64,000 bases of DNA from an uncultured Lachnospiraceae bacterium. GTDB taxonomy: Bacteria > Bacillota > Clostridia > Lachnospirales > Lachnospiraceae. Position numbers and translations under genes: made by a program. Below, piece by piece: positions 24,033 through 33,940 of the stretch (positions are counted from its first letter, which is position 1; each line of letters opens with the position of its first letter). Where the stretch lies: assembly GCA_910585765.1 (NCBI GenBank), contig CAJUES010000011.1, forward strand, positions 1 through 64,000, read 5' to 3'. The notes below the pieces were generated by a model. That model was not told the origin of the DNA. It worked only from the letters and a program-made list of their open reading frames with translations, and ran no database searches.

Positions 24033-25469
24033 ATGAGTAAGGAAAAGATTACGGATAAACTGTACATTGTGCTCAGAATATTTTATATTCTGGCCTTCGT
24101 GTTGCTGTTTATCCCGGCACTGAATCCTGCGAGAATCAGCGAACTGATTCCACAGACAGCTTCCGTGTTCACCTGCGGTACTTCATACAGTGCACTGACG
24201 CAGAACTTTGCCAGGGCGTTTAGCAGAGGCTGGGTCGGTACGCTGACATTGCAGATGGTATTTGGCGGCTGCCTGTGCATCATTCTTGGATTTGTGGCAG
24301 CGGGAGCGGGTGGCTGTATGTCGCTTGGCACGACCAAATTAAAGAAGATTGGGATGATACCATCGATTATTGGTGCAGCACTGGCTTTTGCAGGTTGTAT
24401 GATGGTCAACTGGGCAGCGGCAGACATCAAGGGAACTCCCAAACCGGACAGAATCGTTCCGATGGATCCAAAGAACCTCACATTTTACATTGTGCTGTGC
24501 GTGGCGATGATCGTGCTGTCTGTCGTGATTCTGCTCTGCCTGCCAAAGGTGGAAAAGGATGAGAAGTGTTACATTGAGACAAAGTATCAGCTGTTTCTGC
24601 TGCTTTTGCCGTTTTTGGCACTTTGTATCGTATTCTCTTATCTGCCTCTGCTTGGCTGGAGATATGCATTCTTTGATTACAAGTCAGGCGATACGCTCAC
24701 GATGGACAGTTTTGTCGGGTTTAAGTGGTTTGCGTTCCTGTTCCAGAACGAGGCGACGCGTTCCGACCTGGTGCGCGTGCTCCGAAATACGCTTGCGATG
24801 AGCGGTCTGGGGCTTGCGACAAGCTGGTGCTCCATGGCATTTGCGATCCTGCTCTGTGAGATCAAGAATCTGAAATTCAGAAGATTTGTCCAGACTTTTA
24901 CAACGATTCCAAACTTCATCAGCTGGGTGCTTGTGTACGCTGTTGCATTTGCGATTTTCTCAACAGACGGATTTGTGAGCTCGCTGATGGTAAATGCTGG
25001 GATGATGGAGACTGGCACGAACTTTCTGATGGATAATTCCCATATGTGGATCAAGATGCTTGCATGGGGAATGTGGAAAGGTTTAGGCTGGAATGCCATC
25101 ATTTACATAGCGGCGATCTCTGGTATCGACCAGCAGCTTTACGAGGCGGCCTCCATCGACGGTGCAGGACGTTTTCAGAAGATGTGGAATATTACCGTTC
25201 CGAGTCTGGTTCCGACTTTTATGGTACTGCTGATCATGTCGATCGCAGGTATCCTGAGCAACGGTATGGACCAGTATCTCGTATTTGAGACACCGTACAA
25301 TACCAACACGATAACAGTGTTAGACCTCTATGTATACAAACTCGGTATCAATGGCGGCAGAGTGCCCCTGGCAACTGTGGTAGGTATGTTTAAGTCAGTC
25401 GTCAGCGTAGTTCTTCTCTTTGGGGCAAACAAGATTTCAAAGGCAGTGCGCGGCGAGAGCATTATGTAA
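24033..25469 (+). CDS. Carbohydrate ABC transporter permease (LplB/YtcQ-partner family) with N-terminal extension
   Basis: A 478-residue inner-membrane permease. The C-terminal 290 residues form the usual binding-protein-dependent permease domain, with the EAA loop in YEAASIDGAGRFQKMWNITVP. The first 170 or so residues are extra for this family and hold about four more hydrophobic segments. They include a Gly/Ala-rich one (FVAAGAGGCMSLG) and a short periplasmic or cytoplasmic loop with PKPDRIVPMDPKN. AAGGAAGGAAG precedes ATG 24033. Together with the next two genes it forms a typical LplB-YtcP-type oligosaccharide importer lacking its own ATPase. Confidence 0.9.
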   Translation: MSKEKITDKLYIVLRIFYILAFVLLFIPALNPARISELIPQTASVFTCGTSYSALTQNFARAFSRGWVGTLTLQMVFGGCLCIILGFVAAGAGGCMSLGTTKLKKIGMIPSIIGAALAFAGCMMVNWAAADIKGTPKPDRIVPMDPKNLTFYIVLCVAMIVLSVVILLCLPKVEKDEKCYIETKYQLFLLLLPFLALCIVFSYLPLLGWRYAFFDYKSGDTLTMDSFVGFKWFAFLFQNEATRSDLVRVLRNTLAMSGLGLATSWCSMAFAILLCEIKNLKFRRFVQTFTTIPNFISWVLVYAVAFAIFSTDGFVSSLMVNAGMMETGTNFLMDNSHMWIKMLAWGMWKGLGWNAIIYIAAISGIDQQLYEAASIDGAGRFQKMWNITVPSLVPTFMVLLIMSIAGILSNGMDQYLVFETPYNTNTITVLDLYVYKLGINGGRVPLATVVGMFKSVVSVVLLFGANKISKAVRGESIM

Positions 25470-25486
25470 AGGGAGGTGGATGAGAA

Positions 25487-26455
25487 ATGGCAATGACGAA
25501 ACAGGAAAAGCTCGACAGAAAAGCTGAGAAAAAATATGAACAGACACATCAGCGGCAGTATAAGATGAGTGCTGGCGACTGGGTCTTTGAGATTATCAAC
25601 CATGCATTCTTCCTGATCTTTACGATACTTTGTATCTTCCCGTTCTACTATATCTTTATCAACACGATCAGTGATAATGATCTGGTGAGAAAGGGTGCCA
25701 TCAATTTTATACCAAGAGGAATCCACATTCAGAACTATGTATCCATGTTCAATGTAAATGATGTTGGTACGGCGTTGATGGTCACGGTGGGAAGAACGAT
25801 TCTCGGCACCGTGCTGATGGTGCTGGCATCTGCTTTTGTGGGATATCTGGTGACGAAGCAGGAGATGTGGTGCAAGAAGATCTGGTACAGATGCCTTGTT
25901 GTCACAATGTATTTTAATGCAGGTCTGATTCCATGGTACTTGAATATGTCCATGCTGGGACTGACCAACAGCTTCTGGGCATATATCATCCCGGGCATTG
26001 TTGCTCCTTACAATATCATTCTGGTAAAGACATATATTGAGTCCATTCCGGCGGAGCTTGAGGAGAGCGCGAAGATGGACGGCGCTACGTATATGACCGT
26101 ATTCCGGAAGATCATATGGCCGCTGAGCAAGCCGATCCTTGCGACGATCGCGATCTTTGGTGCAGTGGGCAACTGGAACTCGTTTACGGATTCCCTGATT
26201 CTGATGCCGGACGCACCGCAGCTGCATCTGTTACAGCACAAGCTGTATACATATCTGAATGCCGCTTCCAACCTAAAGAGCGTCATGAATTCAGGTTCCG
26301 GTACGATTTCAGGTGCGGCGGCAGCCAATGTGCTGAATGCGAAGACCATCAAGTACACAATCTCTATGGTTACAGTACTGCCGATCCTGATGGTATATCC
26401 GTTTATGCAGCGGTATTTTGAGAAAGGGATCATGCTTGGTGCCGTAAAAGGTTAA
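25487..26455 (+). CDS. Carbohydrate ABC transporter permease (YtcP/AraQ family)
   Basis: A 322-residue permease with six predicted membrane helices. The EAA motif lies in LEESAKMDGATYMTVFRKIIWPLSKP, and the last helix ends FMQRYFEKGIMLGAVKG, a standard ending for YtcP proteins. It starts 18 bases after the partner permease, with GGGAGG. The ATPase is not encoded nearby, so a shared MsmX-type ATPase is likely. Confidence 0.93.
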   Translation: MAMTKQEKLDRKAEKKYEQTHQRQYKMSAGDWVFEIINHAFFLIFTILCIFPFYYIFINTISDNDLVRKGAINFIPRGIHIQNYVSMFNVNDVGTALMVTVGRTILGTVLMVLASAFVGYLVTKQEMWCKKIWYRCLVVTMYFNAGLIPWYLNMSMLGLTNSFWAYIIPGIVAPYNIILVKTYIESIPAELEESAKMDGATYMTVFRKIIWPLSKPILATIAIFGAVGNWNSFTDSLILMPDAPQLHLLQHKLYTYLNAASNLKSVMNSGSGTISGAAAANVLNAKTIKYTISMVTVLPILMVYPFMQRYFEKGIMLGAVKG

Positions 26456-26526
26456 GACATTGGTGTTACGATACCAGATTGTTTGGTATTTTATATAACA
26501 CAGCAACAAAAAAAGGAGGAAAATAT

Positions 26527-28350
26527 ATGAAATTCAAAAAAGTATTATCACTCGTGCTGATATCCGCAATGACTTGTTCGCTTGCAGCGTGCAGCGGTTC
26601 GACAACGACTACCTCGCAGAACAATGCGGATAGTGCAGCAGATGACACGGCAAGCGCGGACAACGCAACAACGGCCGCAGATAGCGCCGCAGGCACGGAT
26701 ACCGCCACAGATGCAGCAGACAGCAATGTCAAGGAAGCTGATCTGTCAGACATCATTCCCGACGAGACAGTTACCCTTACAGTATACTCTCAGCTTTCGA
26801 ACTATGAAGGTGAGCAGATCGGTTGGTTTGCTGATATCATGAAAGAAAAGTTCAATGTCAAGCTGAATATCATCAGCAACGGCGACGGTGTATTTGATAC
26901 ACGTATGGAGTCTGGAAACCTTGGTGACATCGTGCTCTTTGGCTCTGACGGAGATGAGTATACGCGTGCATACCAGAACGGCATGCTCTTTGACTGGAAT
27001 GAGGATGATATCCTTGCGGATTATGGTCCTTACATCAAATCCCATATGGCAGATGCGCTCGAAAAGAATGCGGCTATTTCCGACGGCACGGTGTACGGCT
27101 TCGGACATGATGTGGCTTCCGGCGCAGGACAGTACGGCGAGTTTGACTACCACCCGGATATCCGCTATGATCTCTACAAGCAGATTGGAAGTCCTGAGAT
27201 CAATGAGCTCGAGGATTACGTCGATGTCCTGAAGCAGATGAAGGAAGTCTGCCCGACCTCCGACTCCGGTAAGGAGACTTACGGTGCATCCCTCTTCAAG
27301 GACTGGGATGGCAATATGGTGATGTTCGTGAAAGCGACTGCGACGAACTTCTTTGGATTAGATGAGTTCCATTTTGGGTTCTACGATGCCGATACGGGAG
27401 AATTCGAGGACTGCCTGAAAGAGGGAGGACATTACGAGAGATGCCTGAAATTCTACAATACATTGTATCAGCAGGGTCTGCTCGATCCGGACTCCATGAC
27501 ACAGGGCTATGACGGTTGTATGGAGGACTACCAGGACGGCGGTGCATTCTTCTGCATTTTCAACTGGATGGGCGCTACACAGTACAACACGAACGAACAT
27601 ATGGCAGAGGGCAAGAAACTGCTCCCCGTTGTGGCAAAGAATCAGGACACGCTGGTTTATGGTCTGGGGCAGAGCGGAAGCAACCGTATCTGGTCGATCG
27701 GCGCAAAGTCGCAGTATCCGGAACTTTGCATGGCGATCATCAACTACCTCTGCACACCGGAAGGAAGACTTGACTATGAGTATGGTCCCCAGGGCGTATG
27801 CTGGGAGTGGCTTGACAACGGCAGGGCGGAACTGACAGATTTCGGTCTGGACTGCAAGGCGCTGGCGGCAAGAGAAGACAAGGTTATGCCTGCTCCGTAT
27901 TCAGGACTTTGGGATGACGGCTGCCCGCAGATGAACAATACGACATGGTCACTGAACACAACAATTCCTGACGGTGTTGACGGCCAGACCTTCAACTTCA
28001 AGTACTGGGATAAGTATCTGTCGCTGGATGTAGACAAGGCAGAGCAGGAGTGGAGAGCTGATATGGGCGTCGAGTCATACACAGACTATATGACACAGTT
28101 TGATTACTCGATCTCCCTTCCTCACAACTATGCAGAGAGTGCAAAGTCTGATGAGCTTGCAACAACATGGGAGCAGGTTAAAACCTGTATCCAGAACGGT
28201 TCCTGGCAGGCAATCTACGCAAAGGATGATTCTGAGTTTGAGTCTGTCATGGCAAAGATGCGTACCGATGCAGACAGCTATGGCTATCAGGAGTGCATCG
28301 AGTGGTGTGAGAACGAGGCAGCGCTCAGAAAAGCGGCAGAGTACGAATAA
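26527..28350 (+). CDS. Extracellular solute-binding lipoprotein, LipO/YtcQ type
   Basis: A 607-residue substrate-binding protein. The signal peptide ends at the lipobox LAAC (Cys near residue 22). It is followed by a low-complexity Ala/Asp/Thr/Ser linker of about 50 residues and then the binding domain (TVYSQLSNYEGEQIGWFADIMKEKFNV at its start). It delivers a carbohydrate to the two upstream permeases. AAAGGAGG precedes the ATG. The large size is typical for the LipO family, which binds oligosaccharides. It is similar in layout to the second binding protein at 30837-32588. Confidence 0.92.
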   Translation: MKFKKVLSLVLISAMTCSLAACSGSTTTTSQNNADSAADDTASADNATTAADSAAGTDTATDAADSNVKEADLSDIIPDETVTLTVYSQLSNYEGEQIGWFADIMKEKFNVKLNIISNGDGVFDTRMESGNLGDIVLFGSDGDEYTRAYQNGMLFDWNEDDILADYGPYIKSHMADALEKNAAISDGTVYGFGHDVASGAGQYGEFDYHPDIRYDLYKQIGSPEINELEDYVDVLKQMKEVCPTSDSGKETYGASLFKDWDGNMVMFVKATATNFFGLDEFHFGFYDADTGEFEDCLKEGGHYERCLKFYNTLYQQGLLDPDSMTQGYDGCMEDYQDGGAFFCIFNWMGATQYNTNEHMAEGKKLLPVVAKNQDTLVYGLGQSGSNRIWSIGAKSQYPELCMAIINYLCTPEGRLDYEYGPQGVCWEWLDNGRAELTDFGLDCKALAAREDKVMPAPYSGLWDDGCPQMNNTTWSLNTTIPDGVDGQTFNFKYWDKYLSLDVDKAEQEWRADMGVESYTDYMTQFDYSISLPHNYAESAKSDELATTWEQVKTCIQNGSWQAIYAKDDSEFESVMAKMRTDADSYGYQECIEWCENEAALRKAAEYE

Positions 28351-28367
28351 GATATCATATGTTATAT

Positions 28368-28395
28368 GGGGCTGTCGGTTTGGGAAGGCAGCCCC
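28368..28395 (+). other. Intercistronic hairpin between binding protein and yesL
   Basis: GGGGCTG (28368-28374) pairs with CAGCCCC (28389-28395). No T tract follows. It probably protects the abundant binding-protein mRNA or limits readthrough into yesL. Confidence 0.6.
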
Positions 28396-28418
28396 GACTG
28401 TAAAAAGGGAGTTTTGAG

Positions 28419-29045
28419 ATGAGCGGTTTTTTTAGTGTGGATGGCGGATTATATCGTTTCTTAACCAGATTCTGGGATTTGGTCAGGCTGAATTTTCTGT
28501 GGCTTGTGTTTTCCCTGCCCATTGTGACGATCGGCGCGTCGACAGTCGCGGCCTACAGCGTTGCCATGAAGATGGTCGATGACGAGGAAGGGTATGTGGC
28601 AAGATCCTTCGTCAGCGCTTTCAAGGCAAATCTGAAACAGGGGGTGATCATGGGACTGATATTCCTTGCGGCGACCTATGCGATCTATCTCGACTATGAG
28701 ATCAACAGGGTTTCCGAGGAGGGCTCCTTCATACTGATCGTGACCGGGATTGTCTCCGTGTTTGTCTATGTGGCAGCCATGCTGTACTCGTTCCCGCTTC
28801 TTGCCAGGTATGAAAACGGCATTGTCGCGACGATACAAAACTCGATGGAGATATCCAGAAGGTATTTTGGCAGGACATTGCTGATCGTGGGAGTGCTTTT
28901 GCTCGAGTATGTCATCTTTCATTTCAACACAGTCCTGCTGTGCTTTGGATATCTGTTCGGCGTATCGTTTGCTGTGTTTACGGTCGCGGCATTTTCCAAG
29001 AGAATATTTCAGGAGATAGAAAAAGAACCGGGGGCGGTGCGGTAG
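28419..29045 (+). CDS. YesL-family (DUF624) membrane protein
   Basis: A 208-residue integral membrane protein with about five hydrophobic segments. The N-terminal pattern FLTRFWDLVRLNFLWLVFSLPIVTIGAS is the family hallmark. DUF624 genes nearly always accompany YesM/YesN sugar ABC loci, as here, but the role is unproven. GGGAG precedes the start. The gene ends inside a bidirectional terminator shared with the minus-strand response regulator. Confidence 0.9.
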   Translation: MSGFFSVDGGLYRFLTRFWDLVRLNFLWLVFSLPIVTIGASTVAAYSVAMKMVDDEEGYVARSFVSAFKANLKQGVIMGLIFLAATYAIYLDYEINRVSEEGSFILIVTGIVSVFVYVAAMLYSFPLLARYENGIVATIQNSMEISRRYFGRTLLIVGVLLLEYVIFHFNTVLLCFGYLFGVSFAVFTVAAFSKRIFQEIEKEPGAVR

Positions 29046-29061
29046 TCCCGGTTCATTTTTT
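29025..29061. terminator. Bidirectional terminator between yesL and the AraC-type regulator
   Basis: GAACCGGG (29025-29032) pairs with CCCGGTTC (29047-29054). T runs follow on the plus strand (ATTTTTTG), and the A run before the left arm gives a T run on the minus strand. The left arm is in the last codons of yesL. Confidence 0.88.
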
Positions 29062-29070
29062 GTTTTTAGA

Positions 29071-30642
29071 TCAGTCGTCAAGCTTTAATTGTTTGCGGTA
29101 TTCCGCAGGGCTGATGCCGACGTATTTCTTGAATTTCTTGTGGAAGTAGTCCACGTTCTTGTACCCCACCAGATCGGACACCTCATAGACCTTGATGTTT
29201 CGCCGCTCGAGGAGTTTTTTGGAGTGCTCGATGCGCCTGTGGTCGACGTAGGAGTTGAAGTTCTCGCCGATCGACTTTGTGAAGAGCTTTCCGAGGTAGG
29301 CGCTGTTGTACCCGAAAAGGGGTGCTATGGTCTCGAGCTTGATATTGTTCTGATAATTGTTGTCAATATAGCAGAGGATGTCATCGAGGATGGCATCTCT
29401 CGACGAGCTGTCGCTGCCATCCATGACGGATTTGATCTGCTCCGATATGTACAGAATGATCTCGTACAGGTAGTGGCAGTTCTCTATGCGGTCGATGATG
29501 GCGGAGTTCGAGGGAAACGCCCCCCTTGAGCTGCTATATGTCTTGCCGACATTCTCCTTTAACTGCAGGAACAGGTCGGTGAGAAAGAGCCTGACGGCGG
29601 CGATGGAATTGTCCACGTTGTGCAGGTATTTCTCGAGGGAGAGGAGTGTGGCGGCGAGCTGCTTGCGGTTGTTTGCCTGCACACAGTTTGTCAGGGCATC
29701 GCAGTATGATTGCAGTTTTTCGTCACTGATCTGAAGGCTGTGCGGGACCATGGCGGGCAGCTCCTCATATCCAAGCGTGTGCTGACCCTGTATGCAGAAA
29801 AAACGCCTCTGGATCAGCGTGTACGCCTCATCGTAGGAGAGACAGATCTCGTCAAGGCTTTCCACGGGGTGCCCGTAAGCGAGAAAAAGCGCATCCAGGG
29901 GGCTTCCGGCCTGGAAATCAGAGCGCTCGTAGCGGCTAAGGAATTCTGCAAACCGACGGAGTGCGAAGGAGCCTTTCAGGAGGATCACATTTTTGCCGTC
30001 TTTTTCAAAGTGCTCGAAGGCGTGTTTTCCGCTGTTGGTGATGCTGAGCATGTCCGCGAAACTGTAGCTTTTATGCTCGGGTGCTGTCCCGAATTTCTCA
30101 TAGATGGCGACCTGGTAGACCTCGGCGTTCAGTTCCAGACTCCGGAAATCCGCGGAGGAGAGACCGGTGGCACCGTCCTTTTTCCAGGCGCCGGTGATCA
30201 GCTCGTGAAGGATCACATCCTTTGCCTTCTCGCGGTAGAGTGCGATGTTGTCTGATCTTCGATGCTCCTGTTCGATGCTCTCCCGGATGGTGTGGATGGC
30301 AGCGAGCAGCTCGTCCTCGTCGATGGGCTTGGTCAGATAGTATTCCACGCCGTAGCGGATCGCAGCCTGCGCGTAGGAGAAGTCGGAGTAGCCGCTCAGG
30401 ATGATGAACCTGCCGTTGTAGCCCTGCTCGCGCGCGATGCGGATGATGTCGATGCCGGTGAGCTTGGGCATGCGGATATCCAGAAGGACGAGACTGGGGT
30501 TGTTTTTTAATATGCTCGAGAGTGCCTCCTCGCCGTTTGCAGCTTCGCCGCACAGGGCAAATCCAAGTGCCTCCCAGTCAAGGATGCACTTTAGACCGTC
30601 GCGTATGTTCTTTTCATCATCAGCTATCAACAAAGTTTCCAT
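29071..30642 (-). CDS. YesN-type response regulator with AraC DNA-binding domain
   Basis: A 523-residue regulator. The receiver domain (about 1-120) has the acidic pair in LLIADDEKN, the phosphoacceptor Asp55 in LVLLDIRMPK and Lys in YYLTKPID. A long middle region of unknown fold (about 140-410) is typical of YesN proteins. The C-terminal AraC domain (about 420-520) has two helix-turn-helix units, ending VGYKNVDYFHKKFKKYVGISPAEYRKQ. Start 30642 is chosen because GGGAGG lies upstream; the longer open frame runs back through the divergent promoter. Its likely partner is the YesM kinase at 22041-23849. Confidence 0.94.
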   Translation of the reverse strand: METLLIADDEKNIRDGLKCILDWEALGFALCGEAANGEEALSSILKNNPSLVLLDIRMPKLTGIDIIRIAREQGYNGRFIILSGYSDFSYAQAAIRYGVEYYLTKPIDEDELLAAIHTIRESIEQEHRRSDNIALYREKAKDVILHELITGAWKKDGATGLSSADFRSLELNAEVYQVAIYEKFGTAPEHKSYSFADMLSITNSGKHAFEHFEKDGKNVILLKGSFALRRFAEFLSRYERSDFQAGSPLDALFLAYGHPVESLDEICLSYDEAYTLIQRRFFCIQGQHTLGYEELPAMVPHSLQISDEKLQSYCDALTNCVQANNRKQLAATLLSLEKYLHNVDNSIAAVRLFLTDLFLQLKENVGKTYSSSRGAFPSNSAIIDRIENCHYLYEIILYISEQIKSVMDGSDSSSRDAILDDILCYIDNNYQNNIKLETIAPLFGYNSAYLGKLFTKSIGENFNSYVDHRRIEHSKKLLERRNIKVYEVSDLVGYKNVDYFHKKFKKYVGISPAEYRKQLKLDD

Positions 30643-30836
30643 TGAATGCTGCCTCCCTGGTATATTGGTATGCAAAATGTATTGAATTGTTCCGCCAATT
30701 TGATATAGTATTAGTATAAGTGAACCCAAAAGGATTGTCAATGGCGGTGCGGAGCGCACCGCACTGTGACACCGGATGGAGATGGATTTTTTGTTGCTGG
30801 AGCGGAGAGGACCGTAACGGAGAAAGAGGTTGGAGA
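30643..30836. promoter_or_regulatory. Divergent intergenic region between the YesN-type gene and the second binding protein
   Basis: This 194-base region must drive transcription both ways. On the plus strand TTGAAT (30682-30687), a 16-base spacer and TATAGT (30704-30709) form a plausible promoter. No clear palindromic operator was seen. Confidence 0.4.
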
Positions 30837-32588
30837 ATGAGGAGAGAACGGCGGTGCAGGATCGGAGTATTTGGTCTTTTAGCCATGTATATCGTCAGCG
30901 TTTCAGGCTGTTCGGGCGTGGATATGGGAGGGAATGCTGAGTATCTGATGTCGCTCGATGCGTATGATTGTCCGTATGAGGACTTTATCATGGTGGATGT
31001 GTTTGACTATTCGGCAAATTATCAGGGGATCCAGTCGGGCTGGTTTGGGGAAGTGGTCAGGCGGAAATTCAATATGGAGCTGAATATCATCGCGCCGAAT
31101 ATCGCCAGGGGCGGTGACACGCTCTTTGAGGTGAGGGCGGCGGCGGGGAATCTCGGCGATCTCATCATATGCAAGGGTGTGAACGGTCAGCTGGAGGATC
31201 TGGTGAACGCGGGGCTGCTCTATGACATGGAGGAGGACCTGAAAGGTAAATCGATCATGAAATACGCCGATGCGATCGAAAATCTGAACAGCTGTGTGCA
31301 GCAGGGAGGCGTGTATGCGATTCCGTCGCAGGTATCTGTCAACGGACCGAACGTGCCGAGCGAAGGGATCGAACCGGTGTATGGACCATATATCCGGTGG
31401 GACTTGTATAAGGAGCTGGGGTATCCTGAGATCGATACGATAGAAGACCTGCTTCCCGTGCTAAAGCAGATGCAGGAGCGGCATCCGACTGCGGAGAACG
31501 GGGCGAAGACATATGGTTTTTCCTTCTTCAGGGACTGGGACGACAATATGATGAATGCCGTCAAGCAGCCCTGCTGTATGTACGGGTACGACGAGTACGG
31601 GGTGGTGCTGGGAAAAGCGGACGGTTCGGATTACCAGAGCATCATCGACGACGATTCCGTGTACGTGCGCATGCTGAATTTTTTTTATGAAGCGAACCAG
31701 ATGGGACTGATCGATCCGATGTCGGAGAACCAGAGCTATGATCAGTGCTTTGAAAAATTTAAAAATGGGGAGATACTCTTCTCGCCGTGGCCATGGCAGG
31801 GGAAATCTGCTTTCAACACGATCTCAAATACGGAGGAGATGGGCAGGGGATTTATGATGGCGCCGGTCAGCGACATGCAGATCTATTCCTACGGCTGCTA
31901 TCCTTATGGAAACCAGGACAGCATCATCGCGGTCGGCTCGCAGGCTGTGGACAAGGAAAGACTTGTGGACTTCATTGACTGGCTGTACTCGGATGAGGGG
32001 ATCATGCTCAACGGCGCAAATCTTTCCGGCGCAGCAGCCGGACCGGAGGGACTGACGTGGGAGATGCGTGAGGACGGACCGTATCTGACGGATTTCGGAA
32101 AGGAAGCCCTGCTCAACGGCGGGGAGATCGAAGTGCCCAAGGAGTATGGCGGCGGCACATGGAAGTCGGGGGTCTCAACATTGAACTATAAAACGGTAGT
32201 ACAGTGCGAAAAGAGCGAGGAGGGCTATTATTACTACTATGATCTGTGGGACAGCGTGAAGGCGCTCGACACGTCGGAACTTGTCAGGGACTGGCGGGAG
32301 AAAATGGGGGCAGATACCACGATGGAGTATCTGGAGAAGAACGATATGCTTCTGGTGGCGCCGGGAGTGCAGTACACGGCGTCGGTGGAGACGGCGGAAC
32401 AGTCGACCATACGCCGTCAGTGCAAAATCGCGATACAGAAATATTCCTGGGAGATGGTCTTTGCGCCGGACCGCAGGCGCTTCGAGGTACTCTTGAATGA
32501 GATGCAGGCGACGGTCAAAAATTACGGTTATGATGTCATACTGGAATACGATATGATCCATGCAAAGGCGAAGGTCGGAGCGGACTAA
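30837..32588 (+). CDS. Second extracellular solute-binding lipoprotein, LipO-like
   Basis: A 583-residue protein with a basic N-terminus (MRRERRCR), a hydrophobic core and the lipobox VSGC near residue 27. The mature part has the same layout as the binding protein at 26527-28350: a GIQSGWFGEVVRRKFNMELNI segment parallels EGEQIGWFADIMKEKFNVKLN there. Unlike that protein it has no low-complexity linker and no permease genes beside it. It is divergent from the YesN-type gene, so it may act as a sensor or co-receptor for the kinase, or supply the same permeases with another sugar. Confidence 0.88.
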   Translation: MRRERRCRIGVFGLLAMYIVSVSGCSGVDMGGNAEYLMSLDAYDCPYEDFIMVDVFDYSANYQGIQSGWFGEVVRRKFNMELNIIAPNIARGGDTLFEVRAAAGNLGDLIICKGVNGQLEDLVNAGLLYDMEEDLKGKSIMKYADAIENLNSCVQQGGVYAIPSQVSVNGPNVPSEGIEPVYGPYIRWDLYKELGYPEIDTIEDLLPVLKQMQERHPTAENGAKTYGFSFFRDWDDNMMNAVKQPCCMYGYDEYGVVLGKADGSDYQSIIDDDSVYVRMLNFFYEANQMGLIDPMSENQSYDQCFEKFKNGEILFSPWPWQGKSAFNTISNTEEMGRGFMMAPVSDMQIYSYGCYPYGNQDSIIAVGSQAVDKERLVDFIDWLYSDEGIMLNGANLSGAAAGPEGLTWEMREDGPYLTDFGKEALLNGGEIEVPKEYGGGTWKSGVSTLNYKTVVQCEKSEEGYYYYYDLWDSVKALDTSELVRDWREKMGADTTMEYLEKNDMLLVAPGVQYTASVETAEQSTIRRQCKIAIQKYSWEMVFAPDRRRFEVLLNEMQATVKNYGYDVILEYDMIHAKAKVGAD

Positions 32589-32646
32589 ATCGCCGTTTCG
32601 CTTCATATATTTTTATGGAACCTTTATAATAAGGAAATGAAGATGT

Positions 32647-33870
32647 ATGAAGAGATATGTGCGGGATAAAAAATTTGTGCTGCTGTCTGTCGCCATGGTG
32701 ATCGCGATCCTGGTGCGGCAGACAGTGTACGTCCATGCGGATGAGACGGATCTCAGACTCTATGCAAAGGCGGCGGTGCTCATGGATGCGGACTCGGGAA
32801 GGGTGCTGTATGAGCGCTGCGGAGACGAGCAGATGGCGATGGCGAGCACGACGAAGATCATGACGCTGATCGTCACATTGGAGAACGCCAGCCTGGATGA
32901 TACGGTGGAGGTGTCCTCCTACGCGGCGTCCATGCCCCAGGTGCGTCTGGGGATGCGCAGCGGTGAGAAGTACCGCCTGCGGGATCTGACACTCTCCCTG
33001 ATGCTGGAGTCCCACAACGACTCCGCGGTGGCGATCGCGGAGCATGTGGGCGGCAGTGTGGAGCAGTTTGCGGAGCTCATGAACCAGAAGGCGGCTGAGA
33101 TCGGCTGCGAGAATACATATTATATCACGCCAAACGGGCTGGATGCCGTGCAGGGCGAGCGGTTCCACTCGACGACCGCCAGGGATCTGGCGCTTGTCAT
33201 GTCGTACTGCGTCTCGAAGTCGCCCCAGAGAGAGGCATTTCTGGAGATCACCAGGACGCCGAGCCACTCTTTTGCGGATCTGTCTGGTTCGAGAAGCTTT
33301 TCCTGTGTCAACCACAATGCTTTCCTGGGGATGATGACAGGTGCACTGTCCGGAAAAACAGGTTTTACCAACAAGGCAGGGTACTGCTATGTGGGCGCCC
33401 TGCGGCGGGACGGGAAGACGTTCGTCGTGGCGCTTCTAGCCTGCGGCTGGCCAAACCACAAGACTTACAAGTGGAGTGACACGAGGACACTGATGGAGTA
33501 CGGGCTTGCGCATTACGAGTACCGCAGTTTTGACGAGGTGGCGATCCCTGCCAGGGCGACGGCGGACATTGTCGTCAGCAACGGGCAGAGCAGCAGGATC
33601 GGCGGGCGGATGTGCGTTCCGGTGGAGATCGCTGCGGATGCCGCCGGCGTGGAGGGGCTTCTGATGCATGAGGATGAGGAGGTCACGATCACCCTGCAGA
33701 AGGTGCGGGAGTTCACCGCGCCGGTCAGACAGGGACAGACGGTCGGCTGCATCAGTTATGCGATCGGCAGCCGGGAGTGGAAGCGCCTGCGGCTGGTGGC
33801 AGCGGCGGATATGAAAGCGATCGACTTAAAATGGTGCGTGCGCAGAGTGCTCGAAAGGTGGCTGATATAG
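32647..33870 (+). CDS. D-alanyl-D-alanine carboxypeptidase (S11 family), second copy
   Basis: A 407-residue PBP5-like enzyme with an N-terminal signal/anchor (about 10-30, ending VHADE). The catalytic motifs are Ser67-T-T-Lys, SHN near residue 124 and KTG near residue 238. The C-terminal beta domain ends with a basic helix (DLKWCVRRVLERWLI). Note SHN instead of the SGN of the homologue at 16964-18166. It removes terminal D-Ala from peptidoglycan stem peptides. It starts 58 bases after the binding-protein gene and may be cotranscribed with it, but a functional tie is not evident. Confidence 0.93.
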   Translation: MKRYVRDKKFVLLSVAMVIAILVRQTVYVHADETDLRLYAKAAVLMDADSGRVLYERCGDEQMAMASTTKIMTLIVTLENASLDDTVEVSSYAASMPQVRLGMRSGEKYRLRDLTLSLMLESHNDSAVAIAEHVGGSVEQFAELMNQKAAEIGCENTYYITPNGLDAVQGERFHSTTARDLALVMSYCVSKSPQREAFLEITRTPSHSFADLSGSRSFSCVNHNAFLGMMTGALSGKTGFTNKAGYCYVGALRRDGKTFVVALLACGWPNHKTYKWSDTRTLMEYGLAHYEYRSFDEVAIPARATADIVVSNGQSSRIGGRMCVPVEIAADAAGVEGLLMHEDEEVTITLQKVREFTAPVRQGQTVGCISYAIGSREWKRLRLVAAADMKAIDLKWCVRRVLERWLI

Positions 33871-33940
33871 GCAGCCGGCTAGGGCGCGAGAAAAAAGATG
33901 GGGAAAAGTGAAAAATCTACTAGGCGAATAGAATAATATA

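Noticed and set aside
29710..30255. Plus-strand frame opposite the YesN-type regulator
   Set aside because: Antisense of the middle region of a well-supported regulator; no motif or ribosome site.
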